Assembly: GCF_030816965.1 (NCBI RefSeq)
Contig: NZ_JAUSYQ010000002.1
Coordinates: 930,001 to 994,000 of the forward strand
Reading direction: 5' to 3'
DNA: 64,000 nt
From: Streptomyces canus
Lineage (GTDB): Bacteria; Actinomycetota; Actinomycetes; Streptomycetales; Streptomycetaceae
Below are positions 8,150 through 17,050 of this stretch, in pieces. Position 1 is the first letter of the stretch. Every line of letters begins with the position of its first letter. A program made the translations under genes and the position numbers. Below the pieces are notes generated by a model. It saw only the letters and a list, made by a program, of their open reading frames with translations, did not search any database and was not told the origin of the DNA.

Positions 8150-11100
8150 CGTCACCGGCCCCAGCAGGCCCGAGGGGAGCTGGGAGGGGAAGGCCCAGGC
8201 GGTCGGCGTCGCTTCGGCCAGATACGGCGCCAGGGTGTTGTGGACGGTCACTTCGAGGTGGACGGTGCGCCCGGCGCTCCCGCGCAGTGCGAAGCGGTAC
8301 GGCGCGCAGAACGCCTCGCCGACGAGTTCACCGTCGACGCACACCGCGACGCTGCCGCGCACCCTCCCCAGATCCAGCACCGGGTCCGGCCCGGCCGGCA
8401 CCTCCAGCGTCCGCGCATAGGTCATGCCTCCGCTCCAACCGCCCAGTCCCAGCTCACCCCACTCCCCCAGCGGCATGGCTGCCGGCACCGTGCGCACCCG
8501 CACCGGCCCCCGCCAGGCGGAGCCACCGCGCAGAACGGCCGTCGGGGCGGTGATGACCTCGAACTCTGTGGCCATGTCGACGGGTTGATCCAGCGTCAGT
8601 TCCTTCCCATCGAAGGGAAGTTCAGGGCCGTCGGTGATCCTCACTCGTGCGGGAAGGGCCAGTGGCAGGTCGAGCGACACGGTCCCCGCCGGTACGACGA
8701 ACCGGAAGCGCTGCTCGGCCTCCCGGAGGTCGTCGGTGGACCGCAGCGGCAGTACGGCGGACCCGAGCACCGGAGCACCGGCGAGCCACTCGGCGTCGGG
8801 CAGCGGGTGCGGCCGTACCGCAGCGCCACAGTGCTGCAACTCCCCCCACCGGCCCGCATGTTCGATGGTCAGCCCGCTCCACTCCCCCGTTTCGGCCACC
8901 CAACCCGCGCCGCTGACCAGGGCGGTCGTGTGCGCCACGAGGTCGACATGGACACCGTCCCGCGCGTCGACGCTGTCGGCCACGACGTCGAGGACGTGAT
9001 CGCCGCCACTCAGCGTCAGTTCGTGCCGGAAGAACATCGGCACTCCGCCCCAGTCGGACTCGTAGTACTCCGCCTTCTCCTGCCGTGCCACGACGGCTCC
9101 GTCGAGCAGGACGGTCACGCCCACCGCGGCACCCACGACGAGGACCGCGTCCGCACCCTGCCCCGGGGCGCTGATCCGGCCGCGGTAGGTCACGCTGCCG
9201 TCCGGTCGCACGCCGTCGGGCAGGCGCATGAGCAGCGGGCGCGGCGCGAACCCGTCCGGGCGGGACAGACAGAAGTAGCTGCCCAGCGGTGTGTCGGCGG
9301 CACCCGAGATGGTCTGCGGCCGGTCCTGGGCGTCGGACAGCTCGTACTCGAGCACATTGCGGGCCTGTTCGACCTCCACCCGGGCGGACGCCAGATACCC
9401 GCCGCTTGTCTCCAGCCGGCTGCCGTTCCACCACACGCGTTTGACCGCCGCCGCGCCGACATGCAGATCTGCAGGTCCCCGGTGGTCGGTCTCGACGACG
9501 GCCCTGACCCGGGCGACGGTCCCGCTCACGGGTGCCGCCACCCGCACGAACTCCTCGGGAACCAGCCCCTTGTTGCCGAGCAGCCCGTCAGGGTCCGGGA
9601 TGCCACGACTCGTTGAGTACAGCGAGACATCCCAGTCCGCCGGGGCCAACTCCTGCTGTCCGGTCAGGATTTGCCCGACGGCGGCACGGTCAAGAGGAGC
9701 CGGGGCCTGCTCGGAGGGCACGGGTGGCAGGACGCGGACGCGGTTGCCGTAGGTCGCCCGTGTCCGCTCCCAGGAGTCGCCGGTCTCGGTCCATCGCATG
9801 GTCCAGATCTGCGGTTCGGCGACGGAGGCTCCGGCGGGCAGGGCCATGTCGCCCCAGGTGTTGTCCATGGTGGGAGCAAGGCGGCCCTCCCAGCCGGTCG
9901 ACAGGTCGGTCGTCTCCGACGGCTCCGTGGGCGACGGGGGCACAGCGTCCGCCGGAGGGCCTTCGCGCCATACGACGAGGGCGGCGGGGGCGCCCTCCAG
10001 AGGTACCTCGATGGTCGAGACGCCGTCGGCGTGGGTGACGCGTCCGGGGCAGCGGGTGCCGGTCGCCGGGTTCCAGATCTCGGCCTCGGCGACCGTGGCC
10101 CGCACGGTGACGGAGGAGGTGCGGGCGTAGCGCGCGGGGTCGATCTCGTGGTGGCCCCTCGGCGGATGCGTACGGGCGTCGGGGAACGCACCCGTGACCA
10201 GCGCGACCGCCGCGTCGCCCTTCCTCCTGACGAGCAGCGGCACCTCGCCCGTCGCGTATCCGGCGGCTTCGGCGACCGCGGCCGCACCGGCCTCGGCGTC
10301 GGCCGCCCGCTCCAGGCGGGGGTGATCCAGAAGTGCGGCCACGACGGAGTCGTCACCGGCGAGCCCGGCCGCCTGCGTCGGCGGGCGGCCGACGACCACG
10401 ACCCGTCCGCCGGCGTCGAGGAGTTCGGCCAGTCGGCGGGCCGTCTCGTGCTCCAGGACGCTCGCCGAGGGCAGCAGGACCGCGGTGTACGCCAGGTCCC
10501 TGATGCGCAGGGCCCCGTCGCCGGCCTTGGCCCCCTGGACGGAGGCGTCGTCGATGACGTCGAAGGACACGCGGTGGCGGTCGAGGGCGCCGACGGCGGG
10601 CCGGAGCCAGTTGTTGTTGCCGCACAGCTCCAGGTAGTGGCGCTGGGTCTCGTCGACGTCGGCGTGGGTCCCGCCCAGGCGGCCGTCGCCGAAGTGCTGG
10701 ACGGGGGCGTCGAGGGGGATGAGGGCCTGCATGGTGGCGGTCGGATAAAGGACCGCCACGTCGGCGCTGTAGGTGCCCCAGGACAGGATCGAGCAGATCC
10801 GGGCGACGGCCCGGGAGAAGGCGGGGTACTGCCGCCAGTACGGCTGGCGCCAGTCGGTGGACGGCGGCGCCCACTCGAACCAGCCGCCCGCGGTGCCGAA
10901 GTAACTGGCGTGCGGGTTGTACAGGTTGGCGCCGCTGCGCAGGAACGGCAGCAGCCAGTCGTAGGTCTCGTCCAGGGTGCCGCCCCAGCCGGAGGAGTGG
11001 AACGACTCGATCCAGACGCGCTCGTGGCCGTAGAGGTGGGCCATCGAGGAGTGGACCTTGGCGTCGCCGTGGTGGTCGCTGCCGGCGGCGCTGTACCAGC

Positions 11101-12091
11101 GGTGGGTGCGGAAGTAGTCCGTGTAGAGCTGCGTCGACTGGGCCGGGAAGCCGGAGCGGGCGGGGTGGCTCTGGTCGCAGCCCAGGAGCAGGCCGCGCTC
11201 GTCGTGCCAGGCGGCGAGGGGGCGGAACAGCGCCTCTTCGGTGAGCTCGGCACGGACGGCGTAGTAGTCGGCGCGGATCTTCCGGGCCCGGGTGGTGTCG
11301 TCGCCGGTGAAGAGGGCGGGGAGGTGGTCGAGGAGGTCGTAGCCGCGTCGGGCCCGGAACTCCTCGGGGAAGCGGCTGGTCCAGGAGTTGGTGGCGGGCA
11401 GTTCGTCCTGGAAGCTGCCGGCGATGACGTTGCCCAGGTACTCGGGCACGCGCCGGTCGTACTCGCGATGAATGGCGTCGAACAGAAGATCGACAGACGC
11501 CGGCTTCAGGTAGTCGAAGGCGGTGGGGACGGCGAGGACCAGGCGCACCTCCGTGCCGTCGGCGACCTCGAGCCGTGCCGGTCCCTGGCCGTCCCGGGCG
11601 GACCGCCCGGACGCCGTGCCCGTGACAGGCAGCCGCGCGCCCCCGCTGTCGTACGCCCCCAGCAGTGTCTCCCTGCCCTTCAGCGCGACGGTGCCATCGG
11701 AGACGACGGCCAGGCGTGACCGCAGTGCGTGGCCCGCCGCCTCGGGGTGCTCTCGGGTGATACCTCCCTGCACGTTGGCGCCGGAGAAGCCGATCTGGTC
11801 GTAGAACCACAGGCGCATGCCCAGGTCCCCGGCGATCTCACAGGCGTCCGTGAAGCGGGCCCACCACTCCTCGCCGAACCACACCGGGTCGTCGGTGCGG
11901 GCGCCGAAGGTCGGGCCGGCCGGGGCCAGGTTGATCACCACGAGGTTGTGGACGCCGCCGTCCGCGAACCGGCGCAGCTGCCAGGCCAGGCGGTCACGGG
12001 TGACCTTCGCGCCCGACCACCACCAGAGCGGGGTGGGGCCGAAGTCCCGGGGCGGGTTGTCGAACAGCTGTTGCAGGGCTGGAGAGATCAC
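8132..12091 (-). CDS. Large GH106-like glycoside hydrolase (probable alpha-L-rhamnosidase)
   Basis: A 1319-residue protein starting at GTG 12091 with AAGGA 7 bases upstream. The beginning FDNPPRDFGPTPLWWWSGAKVTRDRL is typical of GH106, whose members release alpha-L-rhamnose with inversion. ERVWIESFHSSGWGG and the preceding SFQDELP segment hold acidic residues suited to the active site in the barrel domain. The C-terminal 500 residues are beta-rich and probably carbohydrate-binding. No signal peptide is seen, so it should act inside the cell. An AAAACGTTTT operator lies 44 bases upstream. Family assignment is fairly sure; rhamnose specificity is inferred. Confidence 0.78.
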   Translation of the reverse strand: MISPALQQLFDNPPRDFGPTPLWWWSGAKVTRDRLAWQLRRFADGGVHNLVVINLAPAGPTFGARTDDPVWFGEEWWARFTDACEIAGDLGMRLWFYDQIGFSGANVQGGITREHPEAAGHALRSRLAVVSDGTVALKGRETLLGAYDSGGARLPVTGTASGRSARDGQGPARLEVADGTEVRLVLAVPTAFDYLKPASVDLLFDAIHREYDRRVPEYLGNVIAGSFQDELPATNSWTSRFPEEFRARRGYDLLDHLPALFTGDDTTRARKIRADYYAVRAELTEEALFRPLAAWHDERGLLLGCDQSHPARSGFPAQSTQLYTDYFRTHRWYSAAGSDHHGDAKVHSSMAHLYGHERVWIESFHSSGWGGTLDETYDWLLPFLRSGANLYNPHASYFGTAGGWFEWAPPSTDWRQPYWRQYPAFSRAVARICSILSWGTYSADVAVLYPTATMQALIPLDAPVQHFGDGRLGGTHADVDETQRHYLELCGNNNWLRPAVGALDRHRVSFDVIDDASVQGAKAGDGALRIRDLAYTAVLLPSASVLEHETARRLAELLDAGGRVVVVGRPPTQAAGLAGDDSVVAALLDHPRLERAADAEAGAAAVAEAAGYATGEVPLLVRRKGDAAVALVTGAFPDARTHPPRGHHEIDPARYARTSSVTVRATVAEAEIWNPATGTRCPGRVTHADGVSTIEVPLEGAPAALVVWREGPPADAVPPSPTEPSETTDLSTGWEGRLAPTMDNTWGDMALPAGASVAEPQIWTMRWTETGDSWERTRATYGNRVRVLPPVPSEQAPAPLDRAAVGQILTGQQELAPADWDVSLYSTSRGIPDPDGLLGNKGLVPEEFVRVAAPVSGTVARVRAVVETDHRGPADLHVGAAAVKRVWWNGSRLETSGGYLASARVEVEQARNVLEYELSDAQDRPQTISGAADTPLGSYFCLSRPDGFAPRPLLMRLPDGVRPDGSVTYRGRISAPGQGADAVLVVGAAVGVTVLLDGAVVARQEKAEYYESDWGGVPMFFRHELTLSGGDHVLDVVADSVDARDGVHVDLVAHTTALVSGAGWVAETGEWSGLTIEHAGRWGELQHCGAAVRPHPLPDAEWLAGAPVLGSAVLPLRSTDDLREAEQRFRFVVPAGTVSLDLPLALPARVRITDGPELPFDGKELTLDQPVDMATEFEVITAPTAVLRGGSAWRGPVRVRTVPAAMPLGEWGELGLGGWSGGMTYARTLEVPAGPDPVLDLGRVRGSVAVCVDGELVGEAFCAPYRFALRGSAGRTVHLEVTVHNTLAPYLAEATPTAWAFPSQLPSGLLGPVTLERRV

Positions 12092-12130
12092 GGATAGGTC
12101 CTTCCGACTACGGCCCGGACACTCTCACGG

Positions 12131-12146
12131 ATCAAAAACGTTTTAC
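12131..12146. promoter_or_regulatory. LacI-type operator upstream of the GH106 gene
   Basis: ATCAAAAACGTTTTAC contains the perfect palindrome AAAACGTTTT (12135-12144), 44 bases before the GH106 start codon on the minus strand. It matches the sites before the LacI gene and the MFS gene. Confidence 0.68.
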
Positions 12147-12234
12147 ATCTGCCTCACCGTAGGACACCCTCGCGGCACCCACCAGAGCTGCGGCGCCGTC
12201 AGGTCGTTGCCACGGATGGCCGCATGACGTCTTG

Positions 12235-12250
12235 TTGGAACGTTTTTACC
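12235..12250. promoter_or_regulatory. LacI-type operator upstream of the MFS porter gene
   Basis: TTGGAACGTTTTTACC keeps the central AACGTT palindrome (12239-12244) and the 3' flank TTTTAC of the other two sites, with one weaker half. It lies about 82 bases before the MFS start, in the intergenic region shared with the GH106 gene. An AT-rich TTATAG follows at 12254-12259 and may be a -10 box. Confidence 0.58.
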
Positions 12251-12331
12251 CTCTTATAGTCGCTGGACATCGGCCGAGAACAGCGACGTCCCCCTCCGCT
12301 CGGAACCCCTCTCCCCAGACGGAGCCGCATC

Positions 12332-13630
12332 ATGGCCCGAACCTCGCCTGCCCCGAACCAGCCGGAACCGCCCATCGAGAAGCGCCTGTGGAAGGTCGCG
12401 ACCCTCTCCGGCATGGCGTCCTACCTCGACGCCGCACTCATCGTCAGCATCGGCGTCAACCTGGCCATCTACCGCGACGCCTACGACATGGGTGTCTGGA
12501 TGGCCGGTGCGATCAGCGCGATCGTCACCATCTGCATCGCTGTCGGCTCCCTGGTCGGCGGACGGCTCGCCGACGTCTTCGGCCGACGCCGCCTCTACAA
12601 CCTCGACATCCTCTGCTACGCCCTCGGGGCGATCATCATCACCCTCGCGCCCGACGACATCACCCTTCTGGTGGGTGTCCTCCTCGCCGGTCTCGCGGCC
12701 GGTGCCGACCTGCCGACGTCCCTGGCCGTGGTCTCGGACGCGTCCCCCGACCACGCCCGAGGGCGGCTCATCGCGTTCACGCAGGTCATGTGGATGCTGG
12801 GCATCATCGTCGTAGTCTTCGTCGGCTTCGCCCTGTCGGACACCGGCATGATCGGGGCCCGGCTCATCACCGGCCATCTGGCGGTCGCCGCGCTGGTCAC
12901 CTGGCATCTGCGCTCCCGGCTGGAACTGGCCACCGGTGCCGATCCGGCGCAGGACGAGGTCGCGGCCGAGAAGCCGGCCGCGGCGCAGGGCGTCGCGCTC
13001 CGGAACGTCTGGACCCGGGCCGCTCTGGTGCCCATGCTCGCGACCTTCGCCTTCTACGTCACCTGGGGTCTGGGTGCCAACACCATGGGCCAGTTCACGA
13101 CGTATCTGCTGGTCACCGTCAGCGGTGCCTCGCAGAGCATGGCGACCGGCATCAACCTGGCCTGTCTCCCGATCGGCCTGCTGCTGACGTTCGCCTTCGT
13201 CCGGATCGCCGACGGTCCTCGGCGCGACCGGATGTTCTACGTCACCACGGTCCTGCAGATCGCGGCCTTCGCCATCGCCTCGCTGACTGTGGGCTCCATC
13301 GTGGGCTTCCTCGTCTTCTACCTCCTCTACCAGCTGTGTTATCCCTTCGCGGGCGAGGCGAACTACAAGGTGTGGTCTCAGCTGACGCTGCCCGCGGACA
13401 CCCGGGGCACCACGCAGGGCATCACCTACGCCGTCTCGCGCGGTGTCTTCGCAGGCGTCGCGTTCGTCACGCCCGCCCTGCTCGACAAGAGCCCGAGCCT
13501 GTTGCTCTGGGTGATCACCGGCTGCATGGCGCTGTCGGCGGTCGCGGGCGTCTACATCGTGCGTGTCCTCGTTCCTCGCGCGTCCCCGGCCGCCACCGCT
13601 CCGGCGGACCTCAAGGTCGCGCAGACCTGA
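12332..13630 (+). CDS. MFS transporter (sugar porter-like)
   Basis: A 432-residue integral membrane protein with about 12 hydrophobic segments. The loop motif GGRLADVFGRRRLYN after the second helix is the MFS signature, and the sequence DLPTSLAVVSDASPDHARGRL between helices 4 and 5 is like that of sugar porters. It likely takes up a mono- or oligosaccharide by proton symport. It shares an operator-bearing intergenic region with the GH106 gene and is followed 25 bases later by the isomerase-like gene, so the two form an operon. The natural substrate is inferred to be a rhamnoside. Confidence 0.83.
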   Translation: MARTSPAPNQPEPPIEKRLWKVATLSGMASYLDAALIVSIGVNLAIYRDAYDMGVWMAGAISAIVTICIAVGSLVGGRLADVFGRRRLYNLDILCYALGAIIITLAPDDITLLVGVLLAGLAAGADLPTSLAVVSDASPDHARGRLIAFTQVMWMLGIIVVVFVGFALSDTGMIGARLITGHLAVAALVTWHLRSRLELATGADPAQDEVAAEKPAAAQGVALRNVWTRAALVPMLATFAFYVTWGLGANTMGQFTTYLLVTVSGASQSMATGINLACLPIGLLLTFAFVRIADGPRRDRMFYVTTVLQIAAFAIASLTVGSIVGFLVFYLLYQLCYPFAGEANYKVWSQLTLPADTRGTTQGITYAVSRGVFAGVAFVTPALLDKSPSLLLWVITGCMALSAVAGVYIVRVLVPRASPAATAPADLKVAQT

Positions 13631-13655
13631 ACCGACCCCCGAAGGAGCGCCGACC

Positions 13656-15131
13656 ATGGCGACGACGACCGAATCCACCACGACGCGTGCCGGTGAACGG
13701 GAGACCGTGCTGGGCAAGTTGCTCCCACCCGTGACGCGCCGCCGACCAAGGATCGGGCTGGTCTCCGGCGGGCTCGGCACCTACTGGCCGCAGTTCCCGG
13801 GCCTGCTGCCGCAGTTGAAGGAGTCGGCCGCGTATGTCGCCGGACGGCTGGGCCAGTTGGACGCGGAGGTGACGGACGCCGGGTTCGTCTCCGACGCTCA
13901 GGAGGGCGCGGCCGCCGCCGAGCAACTCCGGCGGGCCGACTGCGATCTGATCGTGCTGTTCCTGACGACCTATCTGACCTCGTCGATGGTGCTGCCGATC
14001 GCGCAGCGCACCCACACGCCGGTACTGGTGGTCGACCTCCAGCCGTCCGAGCGGATGGACCACGCCTCCTTCGACACCGGCGACTGGCTGGCGTACTGCT
14101 CGCAGTGCTCCGTGCCCGAGGTCGGCAACGTCTTCCGCCGGGCCGGTGTCCCCTTCCGTTCGGTGTCCGGCTGGCTGCGGCAGGAGTCGGCGTGGCGGCG
14201 CGTCGAGCGGTGGGTGCGGGCCGCGCACGTCCGGGCCGCGCTCCGGCACGCCCGGCACGGACTGATGGGGCACGTGTATCCCGGGATGCTCGATGTGCAG
14301 ACCGATCCGACGCTGCTGTCGGCGACGTTCGGCTCGCACGTCGAGGTACTGGAGTTCGACGATCTGCGGCACCGGGTGGAGAAGGTGACCGAGGCGGAGA
14401 CCCGGGAGCGGGTGGAGCTCGCCCGGCGGATCTTCACCGTCGACGACAGCGTGGTCGACGAGGACTTCGCGTGGGGCGCGACCGTGTCGGTGGCTCTCGA
14501 CCGGCTGGTGGAGGACTTCGGCCTGGACACCCTCGCGTACTACCACCGGGGCCTCGACGGCGAGCTGCACGAGCGGCTCGGCGCCGGGATGATCCTGGGC
14601 GCCTCCCTGCTCACCGCCCGCGGTGTGCCCGCGGCCGGAGAGTTCGAACTGCGCACCAGTCTCGCCCAGTTGGCCTCGCAGAGTGTCGGCGCGGGGGGTT
14701 CCTTCACCGAGATCCAGGCGCTGAACTTCGAGGACGGCGTGGTGGAGATGGGCCACGACGGGCCGGCCCACCTCGCGCTCAGCGCCCGCGACCCGCTGCT
14801 GCGCGGCCTCGGTGTCTATCACGGCAAGCGCGGCTGGGGTGTCAGCGTGGAGTTCGACGTACGTCAGGGGCCGGTCACGCTGCTCGGTCTCGGCCAGGAC
14901 GCCGACGGCAGCCTGTCGTTCATCACGTCCGAGGGCATGGTCGTGCCCGGTCCGCTGCTGGAGATCGGCAACACCACCAGCAGGGTCGACTTCGGCCGGG
15001 ATCCCGGTGAGTGGGTCGACGCGTGGAGCGCCACGGGGGTGGGGCATCACTGGTCGCTGGCGGTGGGGCACCACGGCGCCGATTTCGGGGCCGCGGCGAG
15101 TCTGCTGGGGATCGATCACCGGGAGGTGTAG
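13656..15131 (+). CDS. L-fucose/L-arabinose isomerase-family protein
   Basis: A 491-residue protein from ATG 13656 behind GAAGGAG. After a short polar start comes RRPRIGLVSGGLGTYWPQFPG, then DLIVLFLTTYLTSSMVLP and TPVLVVDLQP, which match the N-terminal domains of arabinose/fucose isomerases. The length is close to that of AraA (about 500). Members interconvert aldose and ketose with a divalent metal. FTEIQALNFEDGVVEMGHDGP contains conserved acidic and His residues of the C-terminal active-site domain. It is co-transcribed with the sugar porter. Its exact sugar is unknown; rhamnose, fucose or arabinose-like aldoses are possible. Confidence 0.78.
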   Translation: MATTTESTTTRAGERETVLGKLLPPVTRRRPRIGLVSGGLGTYWPQFPGLLPQLKESAAYVAGRLGQLDAEVTDAGFVSDAQEGAAAAEQLRRADCDLIVLFLTTYLTSSMVLPIAQRTHTPVLVVDLQPSERMDHASFDTGDWLAYCSQCSVPEVGNVFRRAGVPFRSVSGWLRQESAWRRVERWVRAAHVRAALRHARHGLMGHVYPGMLDVQTDPTLLSATFGSHVEVLEFDDLRHRVEKVTEAETRERVELARRIFTVDDSVVDEDFAWGATVSVALDRLVEDFGLDTLAYYHRGLDGELHERLGAGMILGASLLTARGVPAAGEFELRTSLAQLASQSVGAGGSFTEIQALNFEDGVVEMGHDGPAHLALSARDPLLRGLGVYHGKRGWGVSVEFDVRQGPVTLLGLGQDADGSLSFITSEGMVVPGPLLEIGNTTSRVDFGRDPGEWVDAWSATGVGHHWSLAVGHHGADFGAAASLLGIDHREV

Positions 15132-15136
15132 CACGG

Positions 15137-15988
15137 TCAGGGAGCCTCGGCCGCCCGTACCCGGGCCAGGACATTCCGGATCATCTCGGCGCTGATCATG
15201 AAGTGCTCCCGGGCTGTCCCCTCTGCGCGCTCCGGCTCGCCCGCCGCGACGGCCTCGTAGAGCGCCCTGTGCCCGTGACCGGCCTGTTCGTGGTGGGAGC
15301 GCTCGCCTTTACCCCAGGGCTCGATCGGGAAGCCCAGACTGATCCGGGTCAGCAGGTCCCGGCTGAGCTGGGCGATCTGCGGATTGTGGGTGGCCGCGCA
15401 GATCGCCCGGTGGAACGCGCTGTCGGCGGCCTGCTCCTCACGGGGCGTGCTCGCCAAGAGGTGCGCCTCCAGCGCCTCGCGCATCGGCTCCAGGTCCTCG
15501 GGGCGTCGGCGCCGGGCGGCCGTCGCGGCCACCATGCCCTCCACCAGCCCGCGCAGATCGAAGAGTTGCTCGAACTCCTCCCAGCGGGGCAGCAACGTCC
15601 GGCGGACCGCGGCGCCGGAGGACTCGGTCCAGCTGTCCCGGACGAACGCTCCGCCGTTCCGGCCCCGGCGGATCTCGATGACGCCCAACGCCAGGAGCCG
15701 TGCGACCGCCTCGCGCACGGTGGGGCGGCTGACGTGCAGCAGTGCGGTGAGCTCGCGTTCGGCGGGCAGCCGCTCGCCGGGCAGGAAGTCCCCGACGGCG
15801 ATCGCGGTGAGCAGCCGGTCGGCGACCTCGTCGACCGCCGAGTTCACCCGGACCGGACGCAGCGAGGACGACGGGCTGTCGCCGAGCAGGACACGGTCGA
15901 GAACGCGCGAGAACTCGTCACCGGCTTCAGGTGCGGATGTCAGTTGTCCTCCTGTGAGTCGCCGTTTCTGTAAACGCGCACGGGCCAC
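15137..15988 (-). CDS. GntR/FadR-type (FCD) transcriptional regulator
   Basis: A 283-residue regulator if translated from GTG 15988. The winged helix spans about residues 47-115 (LPAERELTALLHVSRPTVREAVARLLALGVI) and is followed by an all-helical FCD domain with the metal-ligand pattern FDLRG...FHRAI...GHRAL...EHFMI. An AGGAGG lies inside the first codons, 4 bases before a CTG at 15943, so translation may start there instead. It is divergent from the iminopeptidase-ABC operon and a perfect inverted repeat sits between them, so it probably controls that operon and itself in response to a small acid or peptide-derived ligand. Confidence 0.85.
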   Translation of the reverse strand: MARARLQKRRLTGGQLTSAPEAGDEFSRVLDRVLLGDSPSSSLRPVRVNSAVDEVADRLLTAIAVGDFLPGERLPAERELTALLHVSRPTVREAVARLLALGVIEIRRGRNGGAFVRDSWTESSGAAVRRTLLPRWEEFEQLFDLRGLVEGMVAATAARRRRPEDLEPMREALEAHLLASTPREEQAADSAFHRAICAATHNPQIAQLSRDLLTRISLGFPIEPWGKGERSHHEQAGHGHRALYEAVAAGEPERAEGTAREHFMISAEMIRNVLARVRAAEAP

Positions 15989-16022
15989 GTGAACCCGCTG
16001 TTACGTCTTCCCCTCACCCCGC

Positions 16023-16049
16023 TAAAAGGTCTTGTGGACTGACCTTTTA
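16023..16049. promoter_or_regulatory. Inverted-repeat operator between GntR and iminopeptidase genes
   Basis: TAAAAGGTC and GACCTTTTA form perfect 9-base arms separated by 9 bases, in the intergenic space of two divergent genes. GGTC...GACC half-sites are common for FadR-type GntR regulators, though the spacing here is longer than the usual TGGTNNGACCA-type site. The repeat is seen directly; the binding protein is inferred. Confidence 0.65.
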
Positions 16050-16135
16050 CCCCCTCACTATCGCATGCATCCGTCACATCCCACCGATTTTCAGACAGCG
16101 GTCGGCTGGTTCCGACCGGTCTGGGAGGCTTCCCC

Positions 16136-17032
16136 GTGGCGATCCCTGAACCGAACCACACCGGAACCGTGGACTTCAACGGCCATTCCACCTGGTACCG
16201 GATCACGGGCGAACCGGGCAGGACACCCCTGGTGGTCCTGCACGGCGGACCCGGCGCCGGCCACCACTACACGCTCAGCATCGCGGGCATCTCCGAGCAG
16301 GGCCGCCCCGTGATCCACTACGACCAGCTCGGCACCGGATTCTCCACCCATCTGCCCGACAAAGGCGCCGATTTCTGGACCGTCCAGCTCTTCCTCGACG
16401 AACTCGACAACCTGCTCGAGAAGTTGGGCATTGCCGACGGCTACCACATCCTCGGCCAGTCCTGGGGCGGCATGCTCGCCGCCGAGCACGCGGTACGCCG
16501 CCCGGGCGGGCTGCGCGGACTGGTCGTCGCCAACTCCCCCGCGTCCATGCAGCTGTGGCTCGAGGCGGCCGCCGAACTGCGCGCCGAACTCCCCGAGGAG
16601 GTCCAGCACACCCTGCACGCCCACGAGGCGGCCGGCACCACGGACCATCCCGACTACCGCGCGGCCGAACAGGTCTTCAACGCACGCCATGTGTGCCGCC
16701 TGACACCCAACCCACCCGAGGTGCAGGCGACTTGGGACACCATCGCGGCAGATCCGACCGTGTACCACACGATGAACGGCCCCAATGAGTTCCATGTCGT
16801 CGGCACCCTCAAGGACTGGTCGGTCATCGACCGGCTGCATCTGATCGAGGTGCCGACCCTGCTGGTGTCCGGGCGCTTCGACGAGGCGACCCCCGAGACC
16901 GTCCGCCCCTTCGCCGACCACATCCCCGATGCGCGCTGGCACATGTTCGAGCATTCGAGCCACATGCCGCACGTCGAGGAGGAGCAGCTCTACCTCCGGG
17001 TCGTCGGCGAGTTCCTCGACTCCACCGACTGA
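16136..17032 (+). CDS. Proline iminopeptidase-like alpha/beta hydrolase (S33)
   Basis: A 298-residue cytosolic hydrolase from GTG 16136 behind GGGAGG. VVLHGGPGAGHHY is the oxyanion-hole motif of S33 iminopeptidases and GQSWGGMLA carries the catalytic Ser. The Asp and His of the triad fit SGRFDEATPE and EHSSHMPH. Family members remove N-terminal proline or similar residues from small peptides. It is the first gene of a six-gene operon with a peptide ABC importer (18 bases to the next gene), which suggests import of short peptides and intracellular cleavage. A divergent GntR regulator probably controls it. Confidence 0.87.
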   Translation: MAIPEPNHTGTVDFNGHSTWYRITGEPGRTPLVVLHGGPGAGHHYTLSIAGISEQGRPVIHYDQLGTGFSTHLPDKGADFWTVQLFLDELDNLLEKLGIADGYHILGQSWGGMLAAEHAVRRPGGLRGLVVANSPASMQLWLEAAAELRAELPEEVQHTLHAHEAAGTTDHPDYRAAEQVFNARHVCRLTPNPPEVQATWDTIAADPTVYHTMNGPNEFHVVGTLKDWSVIDRLHLIEVPTLLVSGRFDEATPETVRPFADHIPDARWHMFEHSSHMPHVEEEQLYLRVVGEFLDSTD

Positions 17033-17050
17033 CCCCGGGAGTTCCCAGCC

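Noticed and set aside
9671..11719. Long plus-strand frame antisense to the GH106 gene
   Set aside because: Val/Gly/Arg-rich shadow of a well-supported gene; no motif or ribosome binding site.
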